Origin: Metapseudomonas otitidis
GTDB taxonomy: Bacteria; Pseudomonadota; Gammaproteobacteria; Pseudomonadales; Pseudomonadaceae
Assembly: GCF_900111835.1 (NCBI RefSeq)
Contig: NZ_FOJP01000010.1
Span: 141,397-205,396, forward strand
Reading direction: 5' to 3'
Length of the DNA stretch: 64,000 bases
Shown piece after piece: positions 54,255-64,000 of the stretch. Each line of letters opens with the position of its first letter. The first letter of the stretch is position 1. The notes below the pieces were generated by a model. The model saw nothing but the letters and a program-made list of their open reading frames with translations. It was not told the origin of the DNA and ran no database searches. Made by a program: the position numbers and the translations under genes.

Positions 54255-54420
54255 TCCCGCTGTGGCATCGCGCCACGGCGGGCGGCCGCCCCGCAAGGGG
54301 AGGGCTGTGCGAAAATGCGCGACCTGCGAGCGGCCCCCGGGCCGCGATGATGAGGCCGCCAACAGAGTGGCCGCGTAACGCCTGATGGGCCCGATGCCTT
54401 ACTGACAGGAGCCTGCACCC

Positions 54421-55788
54421 GTGTCATTCACCCGCAGACAGATTCTCGGTGGCCTCGTCGGCCTCGGCGTGGTCGGTCTTGGTGCCGGTGGCGCCGCCCG
54501 CTACTGGCTGGGCCGTTCCCTCGATGCCAAGACCCACGATTACGAACTGATCGCCGCCCCCTTCGACCTCGAACTGGTCCCCGGCCACACCACACCCGCC
54601 TGGGGCTATGGCGGCCAGGCGCCGGGCGTGGAACTGCGCTCGCGCCAGGGCGACTGGCTGCGGGTGCGCTTCATCAACAAGCTGGACGAGCCCACCACTG
54701 TCCACTGGCATGGCATCCGCCTGCCGCTGGAGATGGACGGCGTGCCCTATGTGTCGCAGCTGCCGGTGCTGCCGGGCGAGTACTTCGACTACCGCTTCCG
54801 CACCGACGATGCCGGCAGCTTCTGGTACCACCCCCACGAGTCCAGTGCGGTGCAGCTCGGGCGCGGGCTGGTCGGGCCGCTGATCGTCGAGGAGCGCGAG
54901 CCGTCCGGCTTCCGTCATGAGCAGGTGCTCTCGCTGAAGACCTGGCACGTGGATCAGGAAGGCGCTTTCACCGCCTTCAGCGTGCCCCGCGAGGCCGCGC
55001 GCGAAGGCACCCGGGGCCGGCTCACCACCATCAACGGCAAGCCCACGCCGACCCTCGACCTGCCGGCCGGGCAGGTGGTCCGCCTGCGCCTGCTGAACCT
55101 GGACAGCACCATCACCTACCGGCTCAACCTGCCGGGCGCCGAGGTGCGCATCTACGCCCTGGACGGCCACCCCATCGAGCCGCGCCCGCTGGGCAAGGAA
55201 TACTGGCTGGGCCCGGGCATGCGCATCGAGCTGGGCATCAAGGTGCCGGAGGCGGGCCAGGAGCTGTCCATGCGCAACGGGCCGCTGCGCCTGGCCACAC
55301 TGCGCAGCGTGCCGAGCAACGAGCCGGCCGGTGACTGGCCAGCTGCACTGCCGCCGAACCCGATTCCCGAGCCCGACCTGGCCAAGGCCGAGACGCTGAG
55401 CTTCCGCTTCGAGTGGGCGGCCACCCTGGTCAGCGCTGCCGGCAAGCCCAGCAACTACTGGCAGATCAACGGCAAGGCCTGGGACATCAACGACAAGACC
55501 TGCGCCGACCGGCCCATCGCGACCCTGAAGAAGGGCGGCCACTACATCTTCGAGCTGCGCAACATGGCCCAGTACCTGCACCCCATCCACCTGCACGGCA
55601 TGTCCTTCAAGGTGCTGGATTCGGACCGCAAGTCGATCATCCCGTACTTCACCGACACCTACCTGCTGGGCAAGAACGAGACCGCGCGCATCGCGCTGGT
55701 GGCGGATAACCCCGGTGTGTGGATGTTCCACTGCCACGTGATCGACCACATGGAAACCGGCCTGATGGCCGCCATCGAGGTGGCCTGA
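54421..55788 (+). CDS. multicopper oxidase (CueO/PcoA-like cupredoxin oxidase)
   Basis: 455 residues from GTG 54421; twin-arginine signal SFTRRQILGGLVGLGVV, so exported folded by the Tat system. Copper sites are complete: HWHG (95-98), HPH (137-139), HPIHLHG (387-393) and HCHVIDHMETG (from residue 437, with Cys438 for type 1 copper and the axial Met). Family members oxidise Cu(I), Fe(II) or phenolics in the periplasm. It lies behind the iron transporter genes and two bases before tadA, so it may supply ferric iron for uptake or protect from copper; substrate not shown by sequence. Confidence 0.9.
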   Translation: MSFTRRQILGGLVGLGVVGLGAGGAARYWLGRSLDAKTHDYELIAAPFDLELVPGHTTPAWGYGGQAPGVELRSRQGDWLRVRFINKLDEPTTVHWHGIRLPLEMDGVPYVSQLPVLPGEYFDYRFRTDDAGSFWYHPHESSAVQLGRGLVGPLIVEEREPSGFRHEQVLSLKTWHVDQEGAFTAFSVPREAAREGTRGRLTTINGKPTPTLDLPAGQVVRLRLLNLDSTITYRLNLPGAEVRIYALDGHPIEPRPLGKEYWLGPGMRIELGIKVPEAGQELSMRNGPLRLATLRSVPSNEPAGDWPAALPPNPIPEPDLAKAETLSFRFEWAATLVSAAGKPSNYWQINGKAWDINDKTCADRPIATLKKGGHYIFELRNMAQYLHPIHLHGMSFKVLDSDRKSIIPYFTDTYLLGKNETARIALVADNPGVWMFHCHVIDHMETGLMAAIEVA

Positions 55789-55790
55789 CC

Positions 55791-56282
55791 GTGCGCCAGC
55801 CGATGTTCATCGACCGCAGCCAGGACGAGCGCTTCATGCAGGAGGCGCTGGCCCTGGCCGCCGAGGGTGCGGCCCTGGGCGAGGTGCCCGTGGGCGCGGT
55901 GGTGGTGCACGACGGGCAGGTGGTGGGGCGCGGCTTCAACTGCCCCATTTCCCGCCACGACCCCAGCGCCCATGCCGAGATGGTGGCGATCCGCAACGCG
56001 GCTCAGGCGCTGGAGAACTACCGGCTGGTGGGGGCCATCCTCTACGTCACCCTGGAGCCCTGCAGCATGTGCGCCGGGCTCATCGTCCACTCGCGCATCG
56101 CCCGGGTGGTCTACGGTGCCACCGAGCCGAAGGCTGGGGTGGCGATCAGCCGTGGCCAGTTCTTCGAGCAGGCCTTCCTCAATCACCGGGTGCTGGTGGA
56201 GGGCGGGGTGCTGGGGGAGGCCTGCAGCGAACTGCTGTCCGGTTTCTTCCAGGCCCGTCGCGCCGCCCGTCGGGAGACCTGA
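55791..56282 (+). CDS. tadA: tRNA-specific adenosine deaminase
   Basis: Converts A34 to inosine in tRNA-Arg(ACG). 163 residues; zinc/catalytic motifs SAHAEMVAIRNA and LEPCSMCAGLIVHSRI. Start at GTG 55791 (VRQPMFIDRS), which has GAGG about 9 bases upstream within the multicopper oxidase gene and matches the P. aeruginosa start; ATG 55803 is an alternative. The TGA stop lies inside a perfect hairpin. Confidence 0.95.
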   Translation: MRQPMFIDRSQDERFMQEALALAAEGAALGEVPVGAVVVHDGQVVGRGFNCPISRHDPSAHAEMVAIRNAAQALENYRLVGAILYVTLEPCSMCAGLIVHSRIARVVYGATEPKAGVAISRGQFFEQAFLNHRVLVEGGVLGEACSELLSGFFQARRAARRET

Positions 56283-56312
56283 CAGCCTGCGACCAAGGTC
56301 GCAGGCTGTCAG
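56279..56312 (+). terminator. perfect 16-base inverted repeat over the tadA stop
   Basis: CTGACAGCCTGCGACC - AA - GGTCGCAGGCTGTCAG (56279-56312) is an exact inverted repeat and includes the tadA stop codon (56280-56282). Only a weak T-run (TCTTGTCCT) follows, so it may be a terminator or an mRNA 3'-end stabiliser. Confidence 0.65.
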
Positions 56313-56522
56313 TCTTGTCCTACAGAAATGCTGTGTTAAGGTGCGCGGCCGCCAGAAGTGGCGTCCTAGAGCGGTTCTTTGGTGAATCGAGCTGGGAGGT
56401 TGCATTGCCAGGAGGCGCCCGCAGTACCGTTGTCCCGCAGTGCCCGTTTTCGACGATGACGCAAGGCCGTGGCAGTTCGGTGTGGCCCTCCTGATCCGTT
56501 GAATGTTGTCGAGGGTGCTGTG

Positions 56523-57779
56523 ATGAGTGAAACGCAAGTGCGGTCCCACCTCGGGGCGGCGGAAGAGGGCGCAGTCGATGCGTCCGGGCTGGAGGTCAAG
56601 CGACTGACCTTCCTCGAAGCGGTGGCCATGATCGTGGGCACCAACATCGGCGCCGGCGTGCTGTCCATGGCCTACGCCAGCCGCAAGGCCGGCTTCATGC
56701 CGCTGTTGCTGTGGCTGGCGGTGGCCGGCGTGTTCACCACCATCTCCATGCTCTACGTCTCCGAGACGGCCCTGCGCACCCGCACCCACTCCCAGTTGAG
56801 CGGCCTGGCCCAGCGCTACGTGGGCTCGTTCGGCTCCTGGGCGATCTTCCTGTCGGTGGCGGTCAACAGCATCGGTGCACTGATCGCCTACATGAGCGGC
56901 AGCGGCAAGATCCTCGCGGCCTTCCTCGGCATCAGCCCGGCGGTGGGCAGCCTGGTGTTCTTCATTCCGGCCGCGCTGGTGCTCTACCTAGGCCTGGGTG
57001 CCATCGGCAAGGGCGAGAAGTTCATCAGCATCGGCATGGTCAGCATGATCGTGCTGCTGGTGGTGGCGACCCTGCTCAACGAGCACACCGACGTGGCGCG
57101 CTTGCTGGAAGGTGACTGGATCTACATGGTGCCGGTGTTCAACATCGCCGTGTTCTGCTTCTCCGCGCAGTACATCGTCCCGGAGATGGCCCGTGGCTTC
57201 AGCCACGCGCCGGAGCAACTGCCCAAGGCGGTGATCACCGGTATGGTGCTGACCTTCTGCCTGCTGGCCATCGTGCCGATGTCGGTGATCGCCCTGACCG
57301 GCCTGGACGGCCAGACCGAAGTGGCCACCCTGGCCTGGGGCGAGGCGCTGGGCCAGTGGGCGTTCTACACCGCCAACACCTTCGCCCTGTGCGCCATGCT
57401 CACCTCCTACTGGGGCCTGGGCGGCAGCTTCCTGACCAACATCTTCGACAAGTTCCATGCCCTCGGCTCCGAGTCCCAGCCCAAGACCCGCCTGGTGGTG
57501 CTGGGCATCGTCTGCGTGCCGCCCTTCGTGCTCGCGTACAGCGGCATGGTCGGCTTCGTGAACGCCCTGTACTTCGCCGGCGCCTTCAGTGGCGTGATCC
57601 TCTCCATCATGCCGATCCTCATGCTGCGCTCGGCCCGCCGCCAGGGTGACCTGCAGCCGGCCTGGTCCTGTGGCTGGATCGCCCACCCGGCCATCCAGGT
57701 GGTGATCGTGATGATCTACCTGGCCAGCGCGGCCTATGCGATCTGCAGCGCGCTGAACCTGCTGCCTTCGGGTTGGTAA
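56523..57779 (+). CDS. aromatic amino acid permease (Trp/Tyr family, HAAAP)
   Basis: 418-residue inner-membrane transporter of the hydroxy/aromatic amino acid permease family (E. coli Mtr/TyrP type). Family opening TFLEAVAMIVGTNIGAGVLSMAYASRKAG (from about residue 30) and about eleven helices, including LLLWLAVAGVFTTISMLYVS and VLTFCLLAIVPMSVIALTGL. Start 56523 (MSETQVRSHLG) rather than 56469; the 210-base upstream gap holds no gene. Probable substrate tryptophan or tyrosine by family. Confidence 0.88.
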   Translation: MSETQVRSHLGAAEEGAVDASGLEVKRLTFLEAVAMIVGTNIGAGVLSMAYASRKAGFMPLLLWLAVAGVFTTISMLYVSETALRTRTHSQLSGLAQRYVGSFGSWAIFLSVAVNSIGALIAYMSGSGKILAAFLGISPAVGSLVFFIPAALVLYLGLGAIGKGEKFISIGMVSMIVLLVVATLLNEHTDVARLLEGDWIYMVPVFNIAVFCFSAQYIVPEMARGFSHAPEQLPKAVITGMVLTFCLLAIVPMSVIALTGLDGQTEVATLAWGEALGQWAFYTANTFALCAMLTSYWGLGGSFLTNIFDKFHALGSESQPKTRLVVLGIVCVPPFVLAYSGMVGFVNALYFAGAFSGVILSIMPILMLRSARRQGDLQPAWSCGWIAHPAIQVVIVMIYLASAAYAICSALNLLPSGW

Positions 57780-57795
57780 GACCCCCAGGTACGAG

Positions 57796-57823
57796 AAAGC
57801 CCGGCATCTGCCGGGCTTTTTTG
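57796..57823. terminator. bidirectional terminator between the permease and mltF
   Basis: AAAGCCCGGC-ATCT-GCCGGGCTTTTTT hairpin, convergent ends. Confidence 0.85.
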
Positions 57824-57840
57824 TGGGGGCGGTTCGAGCT

Positions 57841-59457
<1,617 letters not shown>

Positions 59458-59463
59458 TTAGGC

Positions 59464-59469
59464 TAGAAT
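59464..59469 (+). promoter_or_regulatory. -10 element of purL
   Basis: TAGAAT (59464-59469), 44 bases before the purL start. The -35 is weak (TGCCGA at 17-base spacing). Confidence 0.4.
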
Positions 59470-59512
59470 GCACGGCCTCCAAGTACACCCCTTCCCAGAG
59501 GCTGTCCCGACG

Positions 59513-62500
59513 ATGTTGATCCTGCGCGGTGCCCCCGCCCTTTCCGCCTTCCGTCACGGCAAACTGCTCGAGCAACTGACCCAGAAGGTACCCGCCGTCT
59601 CCGGTCTGTACGCCGAGTTCGCCCACTTTGCCGAAGTCACCGGCGTGCTCGACGCCGCTGAGGAGAAGGTGCTGGCACGGCTGCTCCAGTACGGGCCGAG
59701 CGTACCGGTGCAGGAGCCCGCAGGGCGCCTGTTCCTGGTGGTCCCGCGTTTCGGCACCATCTCGCCCTGGTCCAGCAAGGCCACCGACATCGCCCGCAAC
59801 TGCGGCCTGGCGAAGATCCAGCGCATCGAGCGCGGCATCGCCTATTACGTTGCCGGCCAGTTGTCGGACGCCGATGCACAACTGATCGCCAGCGTCCTGC
59901 ACGACCGCATGACCCAACTGGTGCTGGGCGAGCTGGAAGCCGCGTCCGCCCTGTTCAGCCATGCCGAGCCCAAGCCGCTCACCGTGGTGGACGTCCTGGG
60001 TGGCGGTCGCGCCGCCCTGGAGAAGGCCAACGTCGAGCTGGGCCTGGCCCTGGCCGATGACGAGATCGATTACCTGGTGAAGAGCTTCAACGAAATGGGG
60101 CGCAACCCCCATGACGTCGAGCTGATGATGTTCGCCCAGGCCAACTCCGAGCACTGCCGCCACAAGATCTTCAACGCCAGCTGGGACATCGACGGCCAGG
60201 CGCAGGAGAAGAGCCTGTTCGGCATGATCAAGAACACCTACGAGATGAACCGCGAAGGCGTGCTGTCCGCCTACAAGGACAACGCGTCGGTCATCGAGGG
60301 CTTCACCGCCGGTCGCTTCTTCCCCGACCCGGCCACCCGCCAGTACGGCGCGACCGAAGAGCCCGTGCATATCCTGATGAAGGTGGAGACCCACAACCAC
60401 CCGACCGCCATCGCCCCGTTCCCCGGTGCCTCCACCGGCTCCGGTGGCGAGATCCGTGACGAAGGCGCTACCGGTCGCGGTGCCAAGCCGAAGGCCGGCC
60501 TGACCGGCTTCACCGTCTCCAACCTGCAGATCCCCGGCTTCGAACAGCCCTGGGAGAAGCCCTACGGCAAGCCCGAGCGCATCGTCACCGCGCTGGACAT
60601 CATGATCGAGGGCCCGCTGGGCGGTGCCGCGTTCAACAACGAGTTCGGCCGCCCTGCGCTGAACGGCTACTTCCGCACCTTCGAGCAGGCGGTCCAGTCG
60701 CCCCGTGGCGAAGAAGTGCGTGGCTACCACAAGCCGATCATGCTGGCTGGCGGCATGGGCAACATCCGTGCGGACCACGTGCAGAAGGCCGAGATCTCCA
60801 TCGGCGCCAAGCTGATCGTCCTCGGTGGCCCGGCCATGCTCATCGGCCTGGGTGGTGGCGCTGCGTCCTCCATGGCCACGGGCGCCAGCTCCGCCGACCT
60901 GGACTTCGCCTCCGTGCAGCGTGACAACCCCGAGATGGAGCGTCGCTGCCAGGAAGTGATCGACCGCTGCTGGCAACTGGGCGCCGAGAACCCCATCAAG
61001 TTCATCCACGACGTGGGTGCCGGCGGCATCTCCAACGCCCTGCCGGAGCTGATCAACGACGGCGGCCGCGGTGGTCGCTTTGAACTGCGCGCTGTGCCCA
61101 ACGACGAGCCGGGCATGAGCCCGCTGGAGATCTGGTGCAACGAGTCCCAGGAGCGCTATGTGCTCTCGGTCGATGCCGCTGACTTCGAGCGCTTCAAGGC
61201 CATCTGCGAACGCGAGCGCTGCCCCTTCGCGGTGGTCGGCGAGGCCACCGAGGAGCCGCACCTCACCGTGGCCGACAGCCACTTCGGCAACAAGCCGGTG
61301 GACATGCCGCTCAACGTGCTGCTGGGCAAGCCGCCGCGCATGCACCGCAGCGTCACCCGTGAAGCCGAGCAGGGCGATGACTTCGACGCCAACACCGTTG
61401 CGCTGGAAGACGCCGTGTCCCGCGTGCTGCGCCACCCGGCCGTGGCCAGCAAGAGCTTCCTGATCACCATCGGCGACCGCACCATCACCGGCCTGGTGGC
61501 CCGCGACCAGATGGTCGGCCCCTGGCAGGTGCCGGTGGCCGACTGCGCCGTGACCGCCACCAGCTTCGACGTCTACACCGGCGAAGCCATGGCCATGGGC
61601 GAGCGCACCCCGCTGGCCCTGCTGGATGCCCCGGCGTCCGGCCGCATGGCCGTCGGCGAGGCCATCACCAACCTGGCGGCGGCACGCATCGAGAAGCTTT
61701 CCGACATCAAGCTGTCCGCCAACTGGATGGCCGCTGCCGGCCACCCCGGCGAAGACGCGCGCCTGTACGACACGGTCAAGGCCGTGGGCATGGAGCTGTG
61801 CCCTGCGCTGGGCATCACCATCCCGGTGGGCAAGGACTCCATGTCCATGAAGACCCGCTGGCAGGACGAGGGTGTGGACAAGTCCGTCACCTCGCCGCTG
61901 TCCCTGGTCATCTCCGGCTTCGCCCCGGTGCAGGACGTGCGCCGCACCCTGACCCCGCAGCTGCGCCTGGACAAGGGCGACACCGACCTGATCCTCATCG
62001 ACCTGGGCCGTGGCCAGAACCGCATGGGCGGCTCGATCCTCGCCCAGACCTACACCAAGCTCGGCCAGGCCGCGCCGGACGTGGATGATGCCGAGGACCT
62101 GAAGGCCTTCTTCGCGGTGATCCAGGGCCTGAACCAGGACGGCCTGCTGCTGGCCTACCACGACCGTTCCGACGGTGGCCTGATGACCACCGTGCTGGAA
62201 ATGGCCTTCGCCGGCCACTGTGGCCTGGACCTGCAACTGGACGCCCTGGCCGATGCCGCCGCCGAGCTGCCGGCCGTGCTGTTCAACGAGGAGCTGGGTG
62301 CCGTCATCCAGGTCCAGCAGGGCGCCACCGCCGAGGTGCTGGCCCAGTTCAGCGCCGCCGGCCTGGGCGATTGCGTGGCGGTGATCGGCCGTCCGCTCAA
62401 CAGTGCCAGCGTCGCCATCGCCTTCAATGGCGAGGCGGTCTTCACCGGCGAGCGCCGCATGCTGCAGCGCCAGTGGGCCGAGACCAGCTACCAGATCCAG

Positions 62501-63409
62501 CGCCTGCGTGACAACGCCGTGTGTGCCGACCAGGAGTTCGACGTCCTCCTCGACGAAGAGAACCCCGGCCTGAGCGCCAAGCTGTCCTTCGACGTCAACC
62601 AGGACATCGCTGCGCCCTACATCAAGAAGGGTGTGCGTCCCCAGGTGGCGATCCTGCGCGAGCAGGGCGTCAACGGCCAGGTGGAGATGGCGGCGGCGTT
62701 CGACCGTGCCGGCTTCTCGGCCATCGACGTGCACATGAGCGATATCCTCGCCGGTCGCATCAGCCTGGAAGACTTCAAGGGCCTGGTGGCCTGCGGTGGC
62801 TTCTCCTACGGCGACGTGCTCGGTGCCGGCGAGGGCTGGGCCAAGTCCATCCTCTTCAACGCCCGTGCCCGCGATGGCTTCCAGGCCTTCTTCGAGCGCA
62901 AGGACAGCTTCGCCCTGGGCGTGTGCAACGGTTGCCAGATGATGTCCAACCTGCACGAGCTGATCCCCGGCACCGAGTTCTGGCCGCACTTCGTGCGCAA
63001 CCGCTCGGAGCAGTTCGAGGCGCGCGTCGCCATGGTGCAGGTGCAGGAGTCGGCCTCGATCTTCCTGCGTGGCATGGCCGGTTCGCGCATGCCCATCGCC
63101 ATCGCCCACGGTGAGGGCCATGCCGAGTTCGAGAGCGAGGAAGCCCTGCTGGAAGCGGACCTGTCCGGTTGCGTGTCCCTGCGCTTCGTCGACAACCACG
63201 GCAAGGTCACCGAGAGCTACCCGGCCAACCCCAACGGCTCGCCCCGTGGCATCACCGGCCTCACCAGCCGCGACGGCCGCGTGACCATCATGATGCCGCA
63301 CCCGGAGCGCGTGTTCCGCGCCGTGCAGAACTCCTGGCGCCCCGACGAGTGGCAGGAAGACGCCGGCTGGATGCGCATGTTCCGCAACGCGCGTGTCTGG
63401 GTCGACTGA
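59513..63409 (+). CDS. purL: phosphoribosylformylglycinamidine synthase (large single-chain)
   Basis: FGAM synthase of purine synthesis. 1298 residues, the size of P. aeruginosa PurL, starting [21 protein letters not shown]-terminal domain, two AIR synthase halves ([42 protein letters not shown] region) and a C-terminal glutaminase with [16 protein letters not shown] (catalytic Cys), GEGHAEF and the His/Glu pair of class I amidotransferases in MPHPERVF. A frame upstream to 59468 includes the -10, so ATG 59513 is used. Confidence 0.97.
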   Translation: MLILRGAPALSAFRHGKLLEQLTQKVPAVSGLYAEFAHFAEVTGVLDAAEEKVLARLLQYGPSVPVQEPAGRLFLVVPRFGTISPWSSKATDIARNCGLAKIQRIERGIAYYVAGQLSDADAQLIASVLHDRMTQLVLGELEAASALFSHAEPKPLTVVDVLGGGRAALEKANVELGLALADDEIDYLVKSFNEMGRNPHDVELMMFAQANSEHCRHKIFNASWDIDGQAQEKSLFGMIKNTYEMNREGVLSAYKDNASVIEGFTAGRFFPDPATRQYGATEEPVHILMKVETHNHPTAIAPFPGASTGSGGEIRDEGATGRGAKPKAGLTGFTVSNLQIPGFEQPWEKPYGKPERIVTALDIMIEGPLGGAAFNNEFGRPALNGYFRTFEQAVQSPRGEEVRGYHKPIMLAGGMGNIRADHVQKAEISIGAKLIVLGGPAMLIGLGGGAASSMATGASSADLDFASVQRDNPEMERRCQEVIDRCWQLGAENPIKFIHDVGAGGISNALPELINDGGRGGRFELRAVPNDEPGMSPLEIWCNESQERYVLSVDAADFERFKAICERERCPFAVVGEATEEPHLTVADSHFGNKPVDMPLNVLLGKPPRMHRSVTREAEQGDDFDANTVALEDAVSRVLRHPAVASKSFLITIGDRTITGLVARDQMVGPWQVPVADCAVTATSFDVYTGEAMAMGERTPLALLDAPASGRMAVGEAITNLAAARIEKLSDIKLSANWMAAAGHPGEDARLYDTVKAVGMELCPALGITIPVGKDSMSMKTRWQDEGVDKSVTSPLSLVISGFAPVQDVRRTLTPQLRLDKGDTDLILIDLGRGQNRMGGSILAQTYTKLGQAAPDVDDAEDLKAFFAVIQGLNQDGLLLAYHDRSDGGLMTTVLEMAFAGHCGLDLQLDALADAAAELPAVLFNEELGAVIQVQQGATAEVLAQFSAAGLGDCVAVIGRPLNSASVAIAFNGEAVFTGERRMLQRQWAETSYQIQRLRDNAVCADQEFDVLLDEENPGLSAKLSFDVNQDIAAPYIKKGVRPQVAILREQGVNGQVEMAAAFDRAGFSAIDVHMSDILAGRISLEDFKGLVACGGFSYGDVLGAGEGWAKSILFNARARDGFQAFFERKDSFALGVCNGCQMMSNLHELIPGTEFWPHFVRNRSEQFEARVAMVQVQESASIFLRGMAGSRMPIAIAHGEGHAEFESEEALLEADLSGCVSLRFVDNHGKVTESYPANPNGSPRGITGLTSRDGRVTIMMPHPERVFRAVQNSWRPDEWQEDAGWMRMFRNARVWVD

Positions 63410-63464
63410 CGACCCTGCCGGTCCTCCTCTCCCGGCCCCGGGGGAGGAGGGCAGGCTGCCCGAA

Positions 63465-63701
63465 GTGCGCCAGGTCGAGCCTGGCGTGCGCCTCCTGCTC
63501 TGCCGCTGTGGGCATTCGCCCCGGCTTCCCGACTGTCCCCTCGATTGTCGACAAGGGCTCGCCTTCCAGGTCGAGCGCCCGCGTATCCTCCTGCTCTGTC
63601 GTTGTGGTCGATCCCGTCGCCTGCCCTGGTGCGATGGCAGCCATGCGCCCGAAGCCGTCGGTTTCAAGGCGCGTTGGCGGCGCTTCTGGGCCGGACGGTG
63701 A
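63465..63701 (+). CDS. small CDGSH iron-sulfur domain protein
   Basis: 78 residues from GTG 63465, or 81 from a CTG at 63456, which is 6 bases after GGAGGAGG (63443-63450); a GTG at 63393 inside purL is also in frame but lacks a ribosome binding site. A full CDGSH motif CRCGRSRRLPWCDGSH (C-x-C-x2-S-x3-P-x-C-D-G-S-H) gives a [2Fe-2S] site near the C-terminus; a degenerate first copy CRCGHSPRLPDCPLDC keeps three cysteines but not the DGSH. Function unknown, redox or iron role likely. Follows purL by about 55 bases. Confidence 0.75.
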   Translation: MRQVEPGVRLLLCRCGHSPRLPDCPLDCRQGLAFQVERPRILLLCRCGRSRRLPWCDGSHAPEAVGFKARWRRFWAGR

Positions 63702-63859
63702 ACCGTCGTTTTTTCCGGACCCGGCTGAACGCGACACCTTCCCGTTAGTCGAATGGCGGGTCGATTCCACGGATTCATAAAATCTTGGCGGACGGCCTCG
63801 ATTAAGTGGCATCATCGTGCCATCACTGTCCAGCCTGTAATTTCCTGACGGAGTTATTG

Positions 63860-64000
63860 ATGTACAAGCTGTGCTTCTATGTGCCGGAGTCCCATGTCGA
63901 ACCCGTCAAGCAGGCGGTCTTCGCAGCGGGTGGAGGGCGCATCGGCGCCTATGACAGCTGCTCCTGGCAGGCCCTGGGTCAGGGGCAGTTCAGGCCCCTC
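63860..64000 (+). CDS. YqfO/NIF3-C-terminal-like protein (3' end cut by window edge)
   Basis: 47 codons visible, MYKLCFYVPESHVEPVKQAV, continuing AAGGGRIGAYDSCSWQALG. This opening is that of the small single-domain YqfO proteins (homologous to the inserted domain of Nif3), of about 100 residues, with unknown function. GACGGAG lies 8 bases before the ATG. The rest lies outside the window. Confidence 0.75.
   Translation, partial: MYKLCFYVPESHVEPVKQAVFAAGGGRIGAYDSCSWQALGQGQFRPL

Noticed and set aside
56313..56522. Possible small gene upstream of the amino acid permease
   Set aside because: The frame to 56469 lacks a ribosome binding site and the added residues are unlike the family; no other start is credible in this 210-base gap.

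Overview
The window is chromosomal DNA of a Pseudomonas. GC content is high, almost every gene is a housekeeping gene, and the local orders (valS-holC-pepA/lptFG, tRNA-Leu/queA-tgt-yajC-secDF, suhB/trmJ-cysE-isc, ndk-rlmN-pilF-rodZ-ispG-hisS-yfgM-bamB-der, guaBA, mltF/purL) are those I remember from P. aeruginosa. PilF, the long LeuA, the CbpB/IscX-type Isc operon and the 1298-residue PurL also fit. The exact species cannot be fixed from the sequence alone. I saw no insertion sequence, prophage, CRISPR array or rRNA.

Layout. 1-9110: a NhaD-type antiporter (cut by the left edge), valS with its own promoter, the pepA-holC-hypothetical operon, and the divergent lptFG pair for LPS export. 9150-16700: an RDD membrane protein, a cold-shock gene with a long leader, tRNA-Leu(CAA) facing queA across back-to-back promoters, then queA-tgt (queuosine) and yajC-secD-secF (protein export) and a glycine-zipper protein. 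16700-24900: suhB, trmJ-cysE and the complete iscR-iscS-iscU-iscA-hscB-hscA-fdx-iscX operon, headed by two IscR-box-like sites. 24960-34150: ndk, rlmN and the tightly packed pilF-rodZ-ispG-hisS-yfgM-bamB-der block. 34270-38440: an aminotransferase/omega-amidase pair, a HxlR regulator and a secreted repeat protein whose fifth repeat is broken by a frameshift.

38500-47350: leuA preceded by a leucine-rich leader peptide; an orphan flagellin carrying an inserted HExxH metalloprotease domain (flagellinolysin) with a FliA-type promoter; a mechanosensitive channel; an xseA-M23 peptidase pair; a zinc-ribbon protein; and a LysR regulator divergent from a TSUP exporter. 48250-64000: guaB-guaA separated by a heptad-built hairpin, an iron ABC transporter pair under a Fur-box-like promoter, a multicopper oxidase joined to tadA, an aromatic amino acid permease, mltF (possibly leaderless), purL, a small CDGSH protein and the start of a YqfO-like gene.

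The most interesting items are the proteolytic flagellin with its sigma-28-like promoter, the leuA leader/attenuator candidate, the recent-looking 28-base deletion in the GEVED repeat protein, the low-GC 5' two-thirds of pilF, the guaBA hairpin, and the hitAB-like genes beside a multicopper oxidase without a local ATPase. Start codons were moved from the longest reading frame wherever family length and a ribosome binding site agreed on a shorter one; these choices are stated in the entries.
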